Source: Marinisporobacter balticus
GTDB taxonomy: Bacteria > Bacillota > Clostridia > Peptostreptococcales > Thermotaleaceae
Reading direction: 5' to 3'
DNA length: 49,464 bases
NCBI RefSeq assembly: GCF_004345705.1
Contig: NZ_SLWV01000027.1
Location: 1-49,464 of the forward strand
Shown here: piece after piece, positions 16,698-25,576 of the stretch
Layout: the number at the start of each line of letters is the position of its first letter
Numbering within the stretch: position 1 is the first letter of the stretch
The notes under the pieces: generated by a model
Told to the model about the DNA's origin: nothing
Databases searched by the model: none
What the model saw: only the letters and a program-made list of their open reading frames with translations
Made by a program: the position numbers and the translations under genes

Positions 16698-17849
16698 TTA
16701 AATAGAGATCTCAACCCGATTTCTTCCATTTTCTTTTGCTTTGTACAATCCTTCATCCGCTCTTTTTATGATATCCTCAATAGCATCTCCTTTTTTGTAG
16801 ATTGATACCCCAAAACTACTCGTTCTACAATTAATTTCTTGAAATTTATGTTTCTCAATTCTTTTTCTTAATTTTTCTGACAAATCTAATGCTTGATTTA
16901 TATTTGTTTCAGGGCAAATAATTAGAAATTCTTCGCCTCCCCATCTACCTACCGTATCACGATTTCTAACATTTCTTTTTAATAAATCCGCTATCTCAAT
17001 TAACACTTTGTCCCCAACATTATGTCCATATGTATCATTAACAGATTTAAACCGATCTAAATCTAGTAGCATAACCGAAAGCCCTTTGTTGTCATTTTTT
17101 GCTCTATTATACTCATATTTTAAAACTTCATTCAATTTTCGCCTGTTATAAATATTTGTTAGTCCATCTTTTATTGAAAATTCCGTCAATTTTTCGTTCA
17201 TTTTTTGTATTTGCTCCGTTTTTGCTTTAAGCTCTTGGTTGTTTGTTTCTATAATTTTTTGATTGATAAATTCTTTTACATACTTATAATAGTTGATGAA
17301 TGAAGCAATCCATGCAATCATAGCATTCGCAACCGTATCTTCCACATAACTACTTACTGTAAGCGTAGGTTGAAATATAGGCAAGAATAAAATTACCGAT
17401 ACACTTGTAACAGAATATACGATAAAACTTTCAAATGGGTTAAAATAAAAAATAACAGCAAATCCATAAAACACAGCAATGAATATAGTTGGTAATCGAA
17501 ACATGTCATTTTGTATTAGTAAGACCCTCATAGCTGCAATAAAAAATCCGTAAAATCCAAAACTCACTTCATAGATTTGGAATATACGCGCGCTACAAAC
17601 AGGCTTTCTCTTTTGTATATATAGACTTGCCATAGCATATGTAAGCATAACCAAGGCTGTCAACAAATGTATTTTTTGAATCAAGCTCCCATTTTCACGC
17701 ACAAAAAAACCATAATACGCCTGTTCTATCGTTAAAAAAACAGCTAAAAATAATATCCGAAAATTATTATGTACAAATTTTTGTTGTGAAAATTCTTGTT
17801 GATCCTGCATTGATACAGTTTGAAAATAATTTTTATAAAATAAAAACAT
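16698..17849 (-). CDS. Membrane diguanylate cyclase (GGDEF)
   Basis: Makes the second messenger c-di-GMP from two GTP. The N-terminal half has about six hydrophobic segments (from about residue 30 to 195) forming an unassigned membrane sensor. A short coiled coil (NQELKAKTEQIQKMNEKLTE) leads into the GGDEF domain, with DGLTNIYNRR, LDLDRFKSVNDTYGH, the active-site loop WGGEEF and SFGVSIY. The variant GGEEF is catalytically competent in known enzymes. No RxxD inhibitory site is evident before the active site. An ATG six codons upstream (17867) is possible, but GGGGTG lies before the one used here. It stands alone; an HD-GYP phosphodiesterase candidate occurs at 45.5 kb. Confidence 0.9.
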   Translation of the reverse strand: MFLFYKNYFQTVSMQDQQEFSQQKFVHNNFRILFLAVFLTIEQAYYGFFVRENGSLIQKIHLLTALVMLTYAMASLYIQKRKPVCSARIFQIYEVSFGFYGFFIAAMRVLLIQNDMFRLPTIFIAVFYGFAVIFYFNPFESFIVYSVTSVSVILFLPIFQPTLTVSSYVEDTVANAMIAWIASFINYYKYVKEFINQKIIETNNQELKAKTEQIQKMNEKLTEFSIKDGLTNIYNRRKLNEVLKYEYNRAKNDNKGLSVMLLDLDRFKSVNDTYGHNVGDKVLIEIADLLKRNVRNRDTVGRWGGEEFLIICPETNINQALDLSEKLRKRIEKHKFQEINCRTSSFGVSIYKKGDAIEDIIKRADEGLYKAKENGRNRVEISI

Positions 17850-17957
17850 TACAGCACCCCAATACATAGTAGCATAAATGATCCACTTTGATCGTGTTCT
17901 ATATTTACTATATACTCTTTCTAAAATATATAATTCATCCTATTCAGATGCTATCTT

Positions 17958-18422
17958 CTAATTATTATTTTCCATATCCATATTTCGAATGAACCTATGC
18001 ATTAAAAATTCATACTCATCTAAAATTGATCTATGCACAATTTTATGGGTATCAAAATGAAATAATTCAAATATCCCCTGAACTGTATACCCTATCCCAA
18101 GAACATAAATCCCTGTTCCTAAATGGCTACTTTGAGGAATGATTTGCAACTTATTAATCATATCTATAAATACACCTATAAGAATCATATTTGTAATGGT
18201 TCCTAATTTTGGAATTTGTCCCATTATTGTAGTAAATACAACAATAATAAGTCTCGTTAGGATTTGGACCGCTCCTAATGTAATGGGTATATGTTTTATA
18301 ATCCCTACATGAAATGCAGCCCATGGTCCAAGACCTATATTTGCATTCACTGATAAGACAATACTAATTGCACATAATAATAGTCCAAAGCTTAATATAA
18401 TTCCTACCTTTATACACTTCAT
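17958..18422 (-). CDS. YczE-like membrane protein, apparently truncated
   Basis: The start MKCIKVGIILSFGLLLCAI and the motif NANIGLGPWAAFHVGI match the YczE/YitT-like integral membrane family. Three or four membrane segments follow (to about residue 115, GTGIYVLGIGYTV). The family normally continues for about 60 more membrane residues, but here the sequence turns into a polar tail (LFHFDTHKIVHRSILDEYEF) ending MDMENNN. This looks like a 3' deletion or frameshift, so function is doubtful. A TTG 20 codons upstream is an alternative start. No strong ribosome site was found. Confidence 0.55.
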   Translation of the reverse strand: MKCIKVGIILSFGLLLCAISIVLSVNANIGLGPWAAFHVGIIKHIPITLGAVQILTRLIIVVFTTIMGQIPKLGTITNMILIGVFIDMINKLQIIPQSSHLGTGIYVLGIGYTVQGIFELFHFDTHKIVHRSILDEYEFLMHRFIRNMDMENNN

Positions 18423-18539
18423 CCTATGGTTTCGCCTTTTATGTACATATCTCAATTTAAAAGCAATCACAAATTTTATCAATTTCTTTAATTATACAAC
18501 ATTTTCTACCTATTATAAAATATTATTTTATAATACAAA

Positions 18540-18576
18540 ACCACCCCTTCATATTTAAATATAAAAAGGGTGATCT
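18540..18576 (-). terminator. Terminator of the ABC-F gene (dispersed element, copy C)
   Basis: On the minus strand ATCACCC and GGGGTGG pair around the core TATATTTAAATATG, followed by TTTTG. It lies 10 bases after the ABC-F stop and shares its core with the repeats at 300, 2092 and 16648. Confidence 0.6.
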
Positions 18577-18585
18577 AATGAAAAT

Positions 18586-20202
18586 TTATGGATACATTTT
18601 ATCAATTTCATCTTGTAGTTCTTCATTTTCTAGGAATTCATCAAAAGTAGTTTGATTATCTACAATCCCTTTAGGTGTTATTTCAATCACGCGATTTGCA
18701 ATGGTTTGAATAAACTTATGGTCATGTGATGTAAATAGCATCGTTCCTGAAAAAGCTACCAATCCATTATTTACAGATTGAATAGATTCTAAATCTAAGT
18801 GATTTGTTGGTTCATCAAGAATTAACACATTCGCAAGGGAAAGCATTAATTTTGAGAACATACATCTTACTTTTTCCCCTCCAGAAAGTACTTTTACTAT
18901 TTTTAAAGCTTCTTCTCCAGAGAATAACATTTTTCCTAAAAACCCTCTGATAAAGGATTCTGATTTTTCTTCTGAATATTGTCTTAACCAATCTACCAAA
19001 TTCAAATCGACATCTTCAAAGTACGCTGCATTATCTTTTGGAAAATGTGCTCTACTCGTCGTAATTCCCCACTTAAATGATCCTTCATCTGGTTCCATGT
19101 CACCCATTAGAATTTTAAATAGGGTCGTTCTTGCGATCTCATTTCTTCCAAGGATGATCACTTTGTCCCCTTTATTTAACGTAAAGGAAATATTATTTAA
19201 AACTTTTATACCATCTATAGTTTTACTGATTCCATCCACTGTTAGAATATCCTTTCCAGCTTCTCGCTCTGGTGTAAATCCAACAAAAGGATATCTTCTT
19301 GTTGAAGGCTCTATATCCTCTATATTAATCTTATCTAAAAGTTTTTTCCTTGAAGTGGCTTGCTTTGCTTTAGAAGCATTTGAACTAAATCTCGCAATAA
19401 AGCTTTGTAGTTCTTTAACTTTCTCTTCTTTTTTCTTGTTTTGATCCTTCATAAGTCTTAATGCTAACTGACTAGATTCATACCAAAAATCATAATTCCC
19501 AACAAATAATTTTGCTTTACCAAAATCAATATCTAGCATATGTGTACAAACTTTATTCAAGAAATGTCTGTCATGGGATACCACGATTACTGTATTTTGA
19601 TAATTTATTAAGAATTCTTCTAACCAGCTAATGGCTTTAAAATCTAAATGGTTTGTAGGCTCATCTAGTAAAAGAATATGTGGATTTCCAAAGAGTGCTT
19701 GAGCTAGTAAAACTTTTACCTTTTCTCCACCCTCTAATTCTTTCATCGTTTTTAAATGTAAATCTTTATGAATTCCTAGACCCATTAATAGCTTTTCTGC
19801 ATTTGTTTCTGCTTCCCAACCATCGAGTTCTGCAAACTCTCCTTCAAGTTCAGATGCCTTGATGCCATCTTCTTCACTAAAATCTTCTTTTTGATACAAT
19901 GCATCTTTTTCCTTCATAATTTCATAAAGTCTTTTATGTCCCATGATTACCGTATCTAAAACAATACATTCATCGAATTCAAAATGGTCTTGCTTTAGTA
20001 CTGCTAGTCTTTCGCCTGGTGTTATAGATACATCCCCTTCATTTGCTTCAATATCACCAGATAAAATCTTTAAGAAAGTTGATTTTCCTGCACCATTTGC
20101 ACCGATTACACCATAACAATTTCCTGGTGTAAATTTCACATTTACATCTTCAAATAATTTTTTATCTCCAAACCTAAGTCCTAGACCTGTAACTGTAATC
20201 AA
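18586..20202 (-). CDS. ABC-F family ATPase, YkpA/YbiT-like
   Basis: A soluble twin-ATPase protein of 538 residues that by family acts on ribosomes, not in membranes. The start is set at a TTG (20202) so that the protein opens ITVTGLGLRFGDKKLFEDV, as YkpA-type proteins do; an ATG 28 codons upstream lies inside a terminator hairpin. Domain 1 has Walker A GANGAGKST, the linker, signature LEGGEKVKVLLAQALF and Walker B LLLDEPTNHLD. Domain 2 has a non-standard Walker A (GRNEIARTTLF, Lys replaced by Arg), then LSGGEKVRCMFS and LILDEPTNHLD. The leader carries a promoter, a terminator and a second hairpin, suggesting attenuation. Confidence 0.88.
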   Translation of the reverse strand: MITVTGLGLRFGDKKLFEDVNVKFTPGNCYGVIGANGAGKSTFLKILSGDIEANEGDVSITPGERLAVLKQDHFEFDECIVLDTVIMGHKRLYEIMKEKDALYQKEDFSEEDGIKASELEGEFAELDGWEAETNAEKLLMGLGIHKDLHLKTMKELEGGEKVKVLLAQALFGNPHILLLDEPTNHLDFKAISWLEEFLINYQNTVIVVSHDRHFLNKVCTHMLDIDFGKAKLFVGNYDFWYESSQLALRLMKDQNKKKEEKVKELQSFIARFSSNASKAKQATSRKKLLDKINIEDIEPSTRRYPFVGFTPEREAGKDILTVDGISKTIDGIKVLNNISFTLNKGDKVIILGRNEIARTTLFKILMGDMEPDEGSFKWGITTSRAHFPKDNAAYFEDVDLNLVDWLRQYSEEKSESFIRGFLGKMLFSGEEALKIVKVLSGGEKVRCMFSKLMLSLANVLILDEPTNHLDLESIQSVNNGLVAFSGTMLFTSHDHKFIQTIANRVIEITPKGIVDNQTTFDEFLENEELQDEIDKMYP

Positions 20203-20211
20203 TATTCGTTT

Positions 20212-20235
20212 GTTATACAACAGTATTTGTATAAC
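20212..20235 (-). promoter_or_regulatory. Hairpin between Shine-Dalgarno and TTG start
   Basis: GTTATACAA, a 6-base loop and the exact complement TTGTATAAC. It separates AGGAGG (20238-20243) from the TTG start at 20202. The linear gap is 35 bases; with the hairpin folded out it is 11, a workable spacing. It could instead be a DNA operator. Confidence 0.6.
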
Positions 20236-20261
20236 GTCCTCCTCTCTATTTCTTTTCAATA

Positions 20262-20291
20262 AAAAATTGCACAAAACAGTGTGCAATTTTT
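20262..20291 (-). terminator. Terminator or attenuator ahead of the ABC-F gene
   Basis: 12-bp arms (AAAAATTGCACA and complement) with a 6-base loop, then TTTTTTATTG on the minus strand. It ends the M15 peptidase transcript, but also lies about 8 bases downstream of the predicted ABC-F transcription start. Confidence 0.75.
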
Positions 20292-20305
20292 ATTTCACTT
20301 ATTCC

Positions 20306-20334
20306 ATTATACATTCTTTTTCATGATTATTGAA
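20306..20334 (-). promoter_or_regulatory. Candidate SigA promoter of the ABC-F gene
   Basis: TTCAAT (20329-20334), 17-base spacer, perfect TATAAT (20306-20311) on the minus strand, between the M15 gene stop and the terminator. Confidence 0.55.
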
Positions 20335-20352
20335 TACTTTTTCGAAATTATT

Positions 20353-21300
20353 TTATTTCAACACTTTATCAATTAACGCAATCATTTCTTTAACCGATTC
20401 ATTTGTAGAAGGTATCCCATCGTACCATGTTTTTTTTACATGTCCTTTATCTGAAAAATAACGAGCCTTTAAAATCAACTCTGGTCTATATTCAAAATGC
20501 AAGATATCAAAATGCGCCCATTTACCACCCCAAATGAAAGCATGCTTCTCAAATATTTTTACAATTTCTCTTGGGTAGGATACCAATCGCTTCTCACCTT
20601 CTTCTTTTGAAGTCCATTTCCAATAATCTCTTTGATCTCTTGAAAGATCAATTGCAGTTCCAAAGGAATGTGGGCTTAATCGATTGGCTCCTGCAATACA
20701 TCGATAGTTGAAAGTACCACTTATGGGATAGATAAATGAATAGATCCCATTCTTGGTTTGTGTCAATGCCGTAAGCTCTTTTATAGCTGATTTTAGTGCA
20801 TCAGCAGCTTTATTATTTTGATTAAAAGGGTAATTTTTATATCCAATTTTTACATTTGTAAGATTCGATGTGACCTTTTCTTTTGAGACTCCATATACCT
20901 CTTTTAATAATGGATATACCCGAATACGTCCAGGGTCAAAATCTTTCTCCATCAATCTATTAATATCTGTGAGTGGATAAATTTGTTCCATCATATCTTG
21001 CAGATCTGGATTGTTTAATTTTTCTTGAATATTCTTTTCTTTTTTATCGTCATAAAGTATTTTTTTGTTCGATTTCATTACCACATAGACATCCCCATTA
21101 TTTCTCTGTTCTACATTTGTAATATACTGTGGATAAGCCATCATCATACACAAAATATCTCGTTTCATAGTTGCATTATAAATCGCAGTCTGAGCATCCT
21201 TAGAAATACTATTTCCTATAGATTCTTTTTCGACACATCCGCAAACAATCAATAAACACATACATATCACACAAATAATCTTCTTCACAACCTTATCCAT
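20353..21300 (-). CDS. M15 family zinc D,D-peptidase lipoprotein
   Basis: A predicted surface lipoprotein of 315 residues with signal IICVICMCLLIVCGC (lipidated Cys22). A long region of unknown role (about 30-170) precedes the C-terminal M15 (VanY/LAS-type) domain. Zinc ligands are seen in LSPHSFGTAIDLS (His211, Asp218) and ILHFEYRPEL (His268). It should cut peptidoglycan stem peptides outside the cell, as a D-Ala-D-Ala carboxypeptidase or endopeptidase. It is transcribed alone, upstream of the ABC-F gene. Nothing ties it to glycopeptide resistance. Confidence 0.85.
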   Translation of the reverse strand: MDKVVKKIICVICMCLLIVCGCVEKESIGNSISKDAQTAIYNATMKRDILCMMMAYPQYITNVEQRNNGDVYVVMKSNKKILYDDKKEKNIQEKLNNPDLQDMMEQIYPLTDINRLMEKDFDPGRIRVYPLLKEVYGVSKEKVTSNLTNVKIGYKNYPFNQNNKAADALKSAIKELTALTQTKNGIYSFIYPISGTFNYRCIAGANRLSPHSFGTAIDLSRDQRDYWKWTSKEEGEKRLVSYPREIVKIFEKHAFIWGGKWAHFDILHFEYRPELILKARYFSDKGHVKKTWYDGIPSTNESVKEMIALIDKVLK

Positions 21301-21369
21301 CCCTTCTTAACATCCCTACTCATTCTTTTTATCCTAATCCTAAGATTATTATGTGTATTTCAAAAATAA

Positions 21370-21406
21370 AAAAACAATCCAAAATCATTTTTTCGGATTG
21401 TTTTTC
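21370..21406 (-). terminator. Terminator of the Clp ATPase gene
   Basis: AACAATCC and GGATTGTT arms with a T-rich loop, flanked by T-runs in both directions. Located a few bases after the Clp stop codon. Confidence 0.75.
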
Positions 21407-21410
21407 GTTC

Positions 21411-23714
21411 TTATTTATCAAGTATATTTTTTATGATGGATTTTAATACAATCTTTTCATCTTCTAGTTCTATTTTTACATTTGCACCTTCTTTGATCTC
21501 TCCTAATAGATATTTTTCGGCAATTTCATCTTCAACATACCTTTGAATAGTTCTTCTTAAAGGCCTTGCACCATATTTTTCATCATACCCTTTTTTAAGT
21601 AAAAAACCTTTTGCTTTATCTGAAACTTCTATATGAATGCTTTTTTCTTTTGCCTCATCCTTTACTTCTTGAAGCATAAGCTCAATAATTTTTCTCAGCT
21701 CTTCTTTTTTCAATTTTGTAAACACAACTGTTTCATCTACTCGATTTAAAAACTCTGGTCTAAAAATTTCTCGAAGTGCATCCTGCACATGACCTTCTAA
21801 GGCATCATCTCCGTCACTACCAAAGCCAATACCATTAGATTTTAAATTCGTCCCTGCATTAGATGTCATAACAATCACCGTGTTTTCAAAGGATACCAGT
21901 CTTCCTTGACTATCTGTAAGTCTACCATCTTCAAGAATTTGGAGTAACATGTTAAACACATCTGGATGGGCTTTCTCAATTTCATCTAAGAGAATCACTG
22001 AGTAAGGTTTTCTTCTTACTTTTTCCGTAAGCTGTCCCCCTTGATCGTATCCTACATATCCTGGAGGTGCTCCCACTAGCTTAGAAACCGTATGCTTTTC
22101 CATATATTCAGACATATCCACACGAATCATCGCTTCTTCACTACCAAAAAGTTCAAAAGCCAAAGTCTTAACCAATTCTGTTTTTCCTACCCCAGTAGGT
22201 CCTGCAAAAATAAAGGAAGAGGGTTTTTTCTTTTTTCTAAAACCTGATCGATTACGTCGTATGGTTCTTGCTAAGCTTACAATAGCCTTTTGCTGCCCAA
22301 TAACCCGTCTACGCAATCGTTCTTCCAGATTTAAAAGTTTTTTTGCTTCCTCTTGTGTGATACTTTGAACTGGAATTTTTGTCCAAGATTCAATAACAGC
22401 TGCCACATCTTCTACTGTAATCTCTGCCTTACATTCTTTTTCTATTTCATTTATCTTTTCTTGAATTTTAAATTCTTCCATTTTACATTTCGCAACTTTT
22501 TCATAGTCATTACCAAATGCTGCTTCTTCTTTAGCTTCTTGAATTTTTTTAAAATCTTCTTTCAAGGCTTCCATCTCTAGCAACCCTTGATTTTTTAAAT
22601 TTACCCTAGAACCCGCTTCATCCATTACATCAATTGCCTTGTCCGGTAAAAACCGATCTGTAATATATCGTTCAGATAAATTTACAGCAGCTTCAATGAC
22701 TCCTGTAGATATTTTCACTTCATGATAATCTTCATAATATTTTTTAATCCCTTCTAAGATTTCTATCGTATCGCCTATGGTAGGTTCTTCCACCAACACA
22801 GGTTGAAATCTCCGTTCAAGGGCCGTATCTTTTTCTATGTGTTTCCTATATTCTTCAAAAGTTGTTGCCCCAATCACTTGTATTTCCCCTTTTGCAAGAG
22901 CAGGTTTTAAAATATTTGCAGCATTCATGACTCCGCCATGAACTTCCCCTGCACCCATAATATTGTGTACTTCATCAATGATTAGGATAATATTTTGACA
23001 ATCCATTGCTTCTTTTATGATTGACTTCATTCGTCCTTCAAACTGTCCTCTAAATTGTGTCCCTGCTACAACAGCCGTAAGGTCTAAAAGATAAATTTCT
23101 GCATCAAAAAGTTTTGTTGGCACTTGTTTATTCGCAATGCGCACAGCTAATCCTTCTGCAATCGCCGTTTTTCCAACTCCTGGTTCGCCAATAAGTACAG
23201 GATTGTTTTTGGTACGCCTGTTTAATATTTGTACGACCCGATCGATTTCTCTATTTCTTCCAATCACTTGATCTACTTCATTGTTTTTTGCTTTTTGCGT
23301 TAAATTTATCCCATACTGATCTAAATGTTTTTTCTTCTTTATAGATTTTTTATTATTTATCTCGTTATTGGATTTCCCTTTATCATGCGCAACATAGTCC
23401 TTCGTATCTTCCTTCTCTGTTTGATGGTTCACATCTTTCATGAATGGAAATGAACCATTCATCATATTCACAAATGGATTATCCCCTTCTAATGCTTCCA
23501 TATCCATATCTTCAAACATATCCTTCATTTGTTCTGCTAGATTTCCAACATCTTCTTCTGATATGCCAGTTTGTTGCATCAATTGATCTATGACAGGAAT
23601 ACCCATCTTTTTTGCACATTCTATACATAAACCCTTCATCTCAGATTTTCCATTTTCAATTTGTGATGCAAACACAATCGCTATATTTTTTTTGCACATA
23701 GAACACATCTTCAT
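21411..23714 (-). CDS. ClpE-like Clp protease ATP-binding subunit
   Basis: A hexameric AAA+ unfoldase for ClpP or disaggregation. At 767 residues it lacks the usual Clp-N repeats and instead starts with a zinc finger (Cys4, Cys7, Cys30, Cys33) followed by an acidic linker, the architecture of ClpE. AAA module 1 has Walker A GEPGVGKT (176-183) and Walker B ILIIDEVH. A UVR-type coiled coil lies at about 382-425. Module 2 has Walker A GPTGVGKT (505-512) and VILLDEIEKAH. The tail has the AAA C-terminal lid (KYGARPLRRTIQRYVED). I see no clear CtsR operator. The start is ATG 5 bases after GGAG. Confidence 0.92.
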   Translation of the reverse strand: MKMCSMCKKNIAIVFASQIENGKSEMKGLCIECAKKMGIPVIDQLMQQTGISEEDVGNLAEQMKDMFEDMDMEALEGDNPFVNMMNGSFPFMKDVNHQTEKEDTKDYVAHDKGKSNNEINNKKSIKKKKHLDQYGINLTQKAKNNEVDQVIGRNREIDRVVQILNRRTKNNPVLIGEPGVGKTAIAEGLAVRIANKQVPTKLFDAEIYLLDLTAVVAGTQFRGQFEGRMKSIIKEAMDCQNIILIIDEVHNIMGAGEVHGGVMNAANILKPALAKGEIQVIGATTFEEYRKHIEKDTALERRFQPVLVEEPTIGDTIEILEGIKKYYEDYHEVKISTGVIEAAVNLSERYITDRFLPDKAIDVMDEAGSRVNLKNQGLLEMEALKEDFKKIQEAKEEAAFGNDYEKVAKCKMEEFKIQEKINEIEKECKAEITVEDVAAVIESWTKIPVQSITQEEAKKLLNLEERLRRRVIGQQKAIVSLARTIRRNRSGFRKKKKPSSFIFAGPTGVGKTELVKTLAFELFGSEEAMIRVDMSEYMEKHTVSKLVGAPPGYVGYDQGGQLTEKVRRKPYSVILLDEIEKAHPDVFNMLLQILEDGRLTDSQGRLVSFENTVIVMTSNAGTNLKSNGIGFGSDGDDALEGHVQDALREIFRPEFLNRVDETVVFTKLKKEELRKIIELMLQEVKDEAKEKSIHIEVSDKAKGFLLKKGYDEKYGARPLRRTIQRYVEDEIAEKYLLGEIKEGANVKIELEDEKIVLKSIIKNILDK

Positions 23715-24146
23715 ATCATCATCTCCATACTTGTATAAGTTAAAATGAAATTGTTATTATTACAGTATACCATATTTTTTGCCATAATATTTCGCCCCCT
23801 CTCTTCATTCATGTTAAATTTGAGTATTTTAAAATTTCCCTAAAAGATATTTATGTTTTTATGAATATTTTCACGCTTAACTCACGCATATTAAAGACAT
23901 TGATTAGATATTATTTCCTCGGTAATATTTTCAGACCCTCCATTAATGCATATTTCATTGAAAATGTAACAAAAACCCATGTTTTTTATACTTGACATTT
24001 TAGTTAAAATTTTTAATAATAGATATAGTATAATTGTAAAATAGTCTTTTCAAACCATGTTTCACACTATATTTTAGAATATAATTTCCTATCAGTAATT
24101 TGTTTTTAATATAAATAATATTTTAATTGGAAAAGAGGAATGATAA
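23715..24146. other. Divergent promoter region between Clp and speD
   Basis: 430 AT-rich bases. It holds a TATACT box for the Clp gene near 23763-23768 on the minus strand and the speD promoter at 23992-24020. No further gene or strong hairpin seen. Confidence 0.5.
23992..24020 (+). promoter_or_regulatory. SigA promoter of speD
   Basis: Perfect TTGACA (23992-23997), 17-base spacer, AATAAT (24015-24020). A second -10-like TATAAT follows slightly downstream. Confidence 0.55.
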
Positions 24147-24965
24147 TTGGCAAAATACGCAAAAAACAAACTAAAATTATATGGTTTCAACAACTTAACA
24201 AAATCATTGAGCTTTAATATTTATGATATTTGTTATACAAAAACAGAGGAAGACCAAAAAAAATATATTGAATATATTGATGAACAATATAATTCTGAAA
24301 GATTAACGAATATATTGAACAATGTAACTGAAACAATAGGCGCAAGTGTACTAAATGTTGCAAAACAAGATTATGATCCACAGGGTGCAAGTGTCACTTT
24401 ACTCATTTCTGAAGAGGAAGTTCCTCTATATGTTCTTGATCCATCATGCAATAAAGGCATTATCACACCAACGCGTGAAAACATTGTAGGTCATTTAGAC
24501 AAAAGTCATGTAACAGTACACACATACCCCGAGAGCCATCCTCAAAACGATATCAGTACCTTTAGAGTCGATATTGATGTTGCTACTTGTGGGACAATCT
24601 CTCCATTAAAAGCATTAAATTATCTAATAGATAGCTTTGATTCTGATATTATCACCATAGATTATAAGGTAAGAGGCTTCACAAGAAATGTTAGCGGTAA
24701 AAAATATTTTATTGATCATAAAATTAATTCTATCCAAAATTTTATTGCCAAAAGGACAATTGATCGATATAGTTTAATTGATATGAATATCTTCCAATCC
24801 AATATATTTCACACAAAGATGAAACTAAACGATATTAAACTCGACAATTATTTATTTGACATTAATGAAAATGATTTAACGAAAAAAGAAAAAGAAGCGA
24901 TTATACAAAAGTTAAATAGAGAAATGACTGAAATATTTTATGGGAAAAACATTCCTAATGTATAA
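24147..24965 (+). CDS. speD: S-adenosylmethionine decarboxylase proenzyme
   Basis: Makes decarboxylated SAM, the aminopropyl donor for spermidine. The 272 residues are of the longer E. coli type, not the 120-residue Bacillus type. The self-cleavage site is Lys119-Ser120 in GHLDKSHVTVHTYPESHP, where Ser120 becomes the pyruvoyl cofactor of the alpha chain. DVATCGTISPLKALNYL and TIDYKVRGFTRNVSGKK are also typical. It starts with TTG 8 bases after AGAGGA. No spermidine synthase gene is adjacent; it has its own promoter and terminator. Confidence 0.95.
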   Translation: MAKYAKNKLKLYGFNNLTKSLSFNIYDICYTKTEEDQKKYIEYIDEQYNSERLTNILNNVTETIGASVLNVAKQDYDPQGASVTLLISEEEVPLYVLDPSCNKGIITPTRENIVGHLDKSHVTVHTYPESHPQNDISTFRVDIDVATCGTISPLKALNYLIDSFDSDIITIDYKVRGFTRNVSGKKYFIDHKINSIQNFIAKRTIDRYSLIDMNIFQSNIFHTKMKLNDIKLDNYLFDINENDLTKKEKEAIIQKLNREMTEIFYGKNIPNV

Positions 24966-24970
24966 ATTTT

Positions 24971-25007
24971 TATATAGGGTAGGTGAGTATATCACCTACC
25001 CTATATA
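24971..25007 (+). terminator. Strong hairpin after speD
   Basis: Perfect 16-bp arms (TATATAGGGTAGGTGA and complement) with a 5-base loop, 5 bases after the speD stop. There is no long T-run, but the stem is exceptionally stable. Confidence 0.7.
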
Positions 25008-25064
25008 ATCCTTATTCATTAAAATCTATTGCTCCATTCTTTGAATTCATTTTTGAAAATAATG

Positions 25065-25381
25065 TTAAGCAATAATCTCATCAGCATTATCATTAACATG
25101 CTTGACTTTTTTTATCAAATTTTGAACAACATCTTTTTTATCTTTGAGCAAGCCTACTATGCGCTCCCAAACTTATTGACCCGATATCTCTCAAACATAG
25201 TCATATCCATAATTCTATTATCAATAATGTAATTCACAATAAGTTTAACAAATTCCATTTGGTTAATATTTAATGTTTCATCTCTTAGAAATTCTAAAAC
25301 GACATTATTAGCGGATTTGTAACACCACCCGTCCAAAAAATCTCCCCTATCTATCTTACCTTTAAGTTCTCCTGTTATCAT
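25065..25381 (-). pseudogene. Type I restriction operon scar (hsdM start joined to hsdR end)
   Basis: The frame opens MITGELKGKIDRGDFLDGW, like the N-terminus of HsdM methylase subunits, then changes to NVVLEFLRDETLNINQMEF and KLIVNYIIDNRIMDMTMFE, which match the C-terminal region of HsdR. After a frameshift near 25166 it continues GLLKDKKDVVQNLIKKVKH and NDNADEII, again as in HsdR C-termini. Nearly the whole hsdMSR operon appears deleted between the two ends. Motif recognition is moderate, so the hsdM part is less certain than the hsdR part. Confidence 0.6.
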
Positions 25382-25542
25382 TTCTTCTACCTACAGTTCT
25401 TTTTTGGAAATACATGTATATTATATCACTTGCAATATCATTTTTGTATATGATCTTCATATCCATTTACCTGCGTTTAATAGCAAAATACACAGCGTAT
25501 AAATAATAAAACAGGTTAGTGAATTATTATTTACTTCACCTA

Positions 25543-25575
25543 AAAAAAATAACCCCTTCCAATAAGGGTCTATTT
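25543..25575 (-). terminator. Terminator of deoC-deoA
   Basis: On the minus strand ACCCTT and AAGGGGT pair around a 5-base loop, followed by ATTTTTTTT. It lies right after the deoA stop. Confidence 0.75.
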
Positions 25576-25576
25576 T

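Noticed and set aside
20203..20286. N-terminal extension of the ABC-F protein from an ATG at 20286
   Set aside because: The ATG lies in a terminator stem without a ribosome site, and family members begin at the ITVTG segment.
25029..25232. Plus-strand 67-codon hydrophobic frame after speD
   Set aside because: It is the complement of the hsd relic, starts within nothing recognisable and has no ribosome site.
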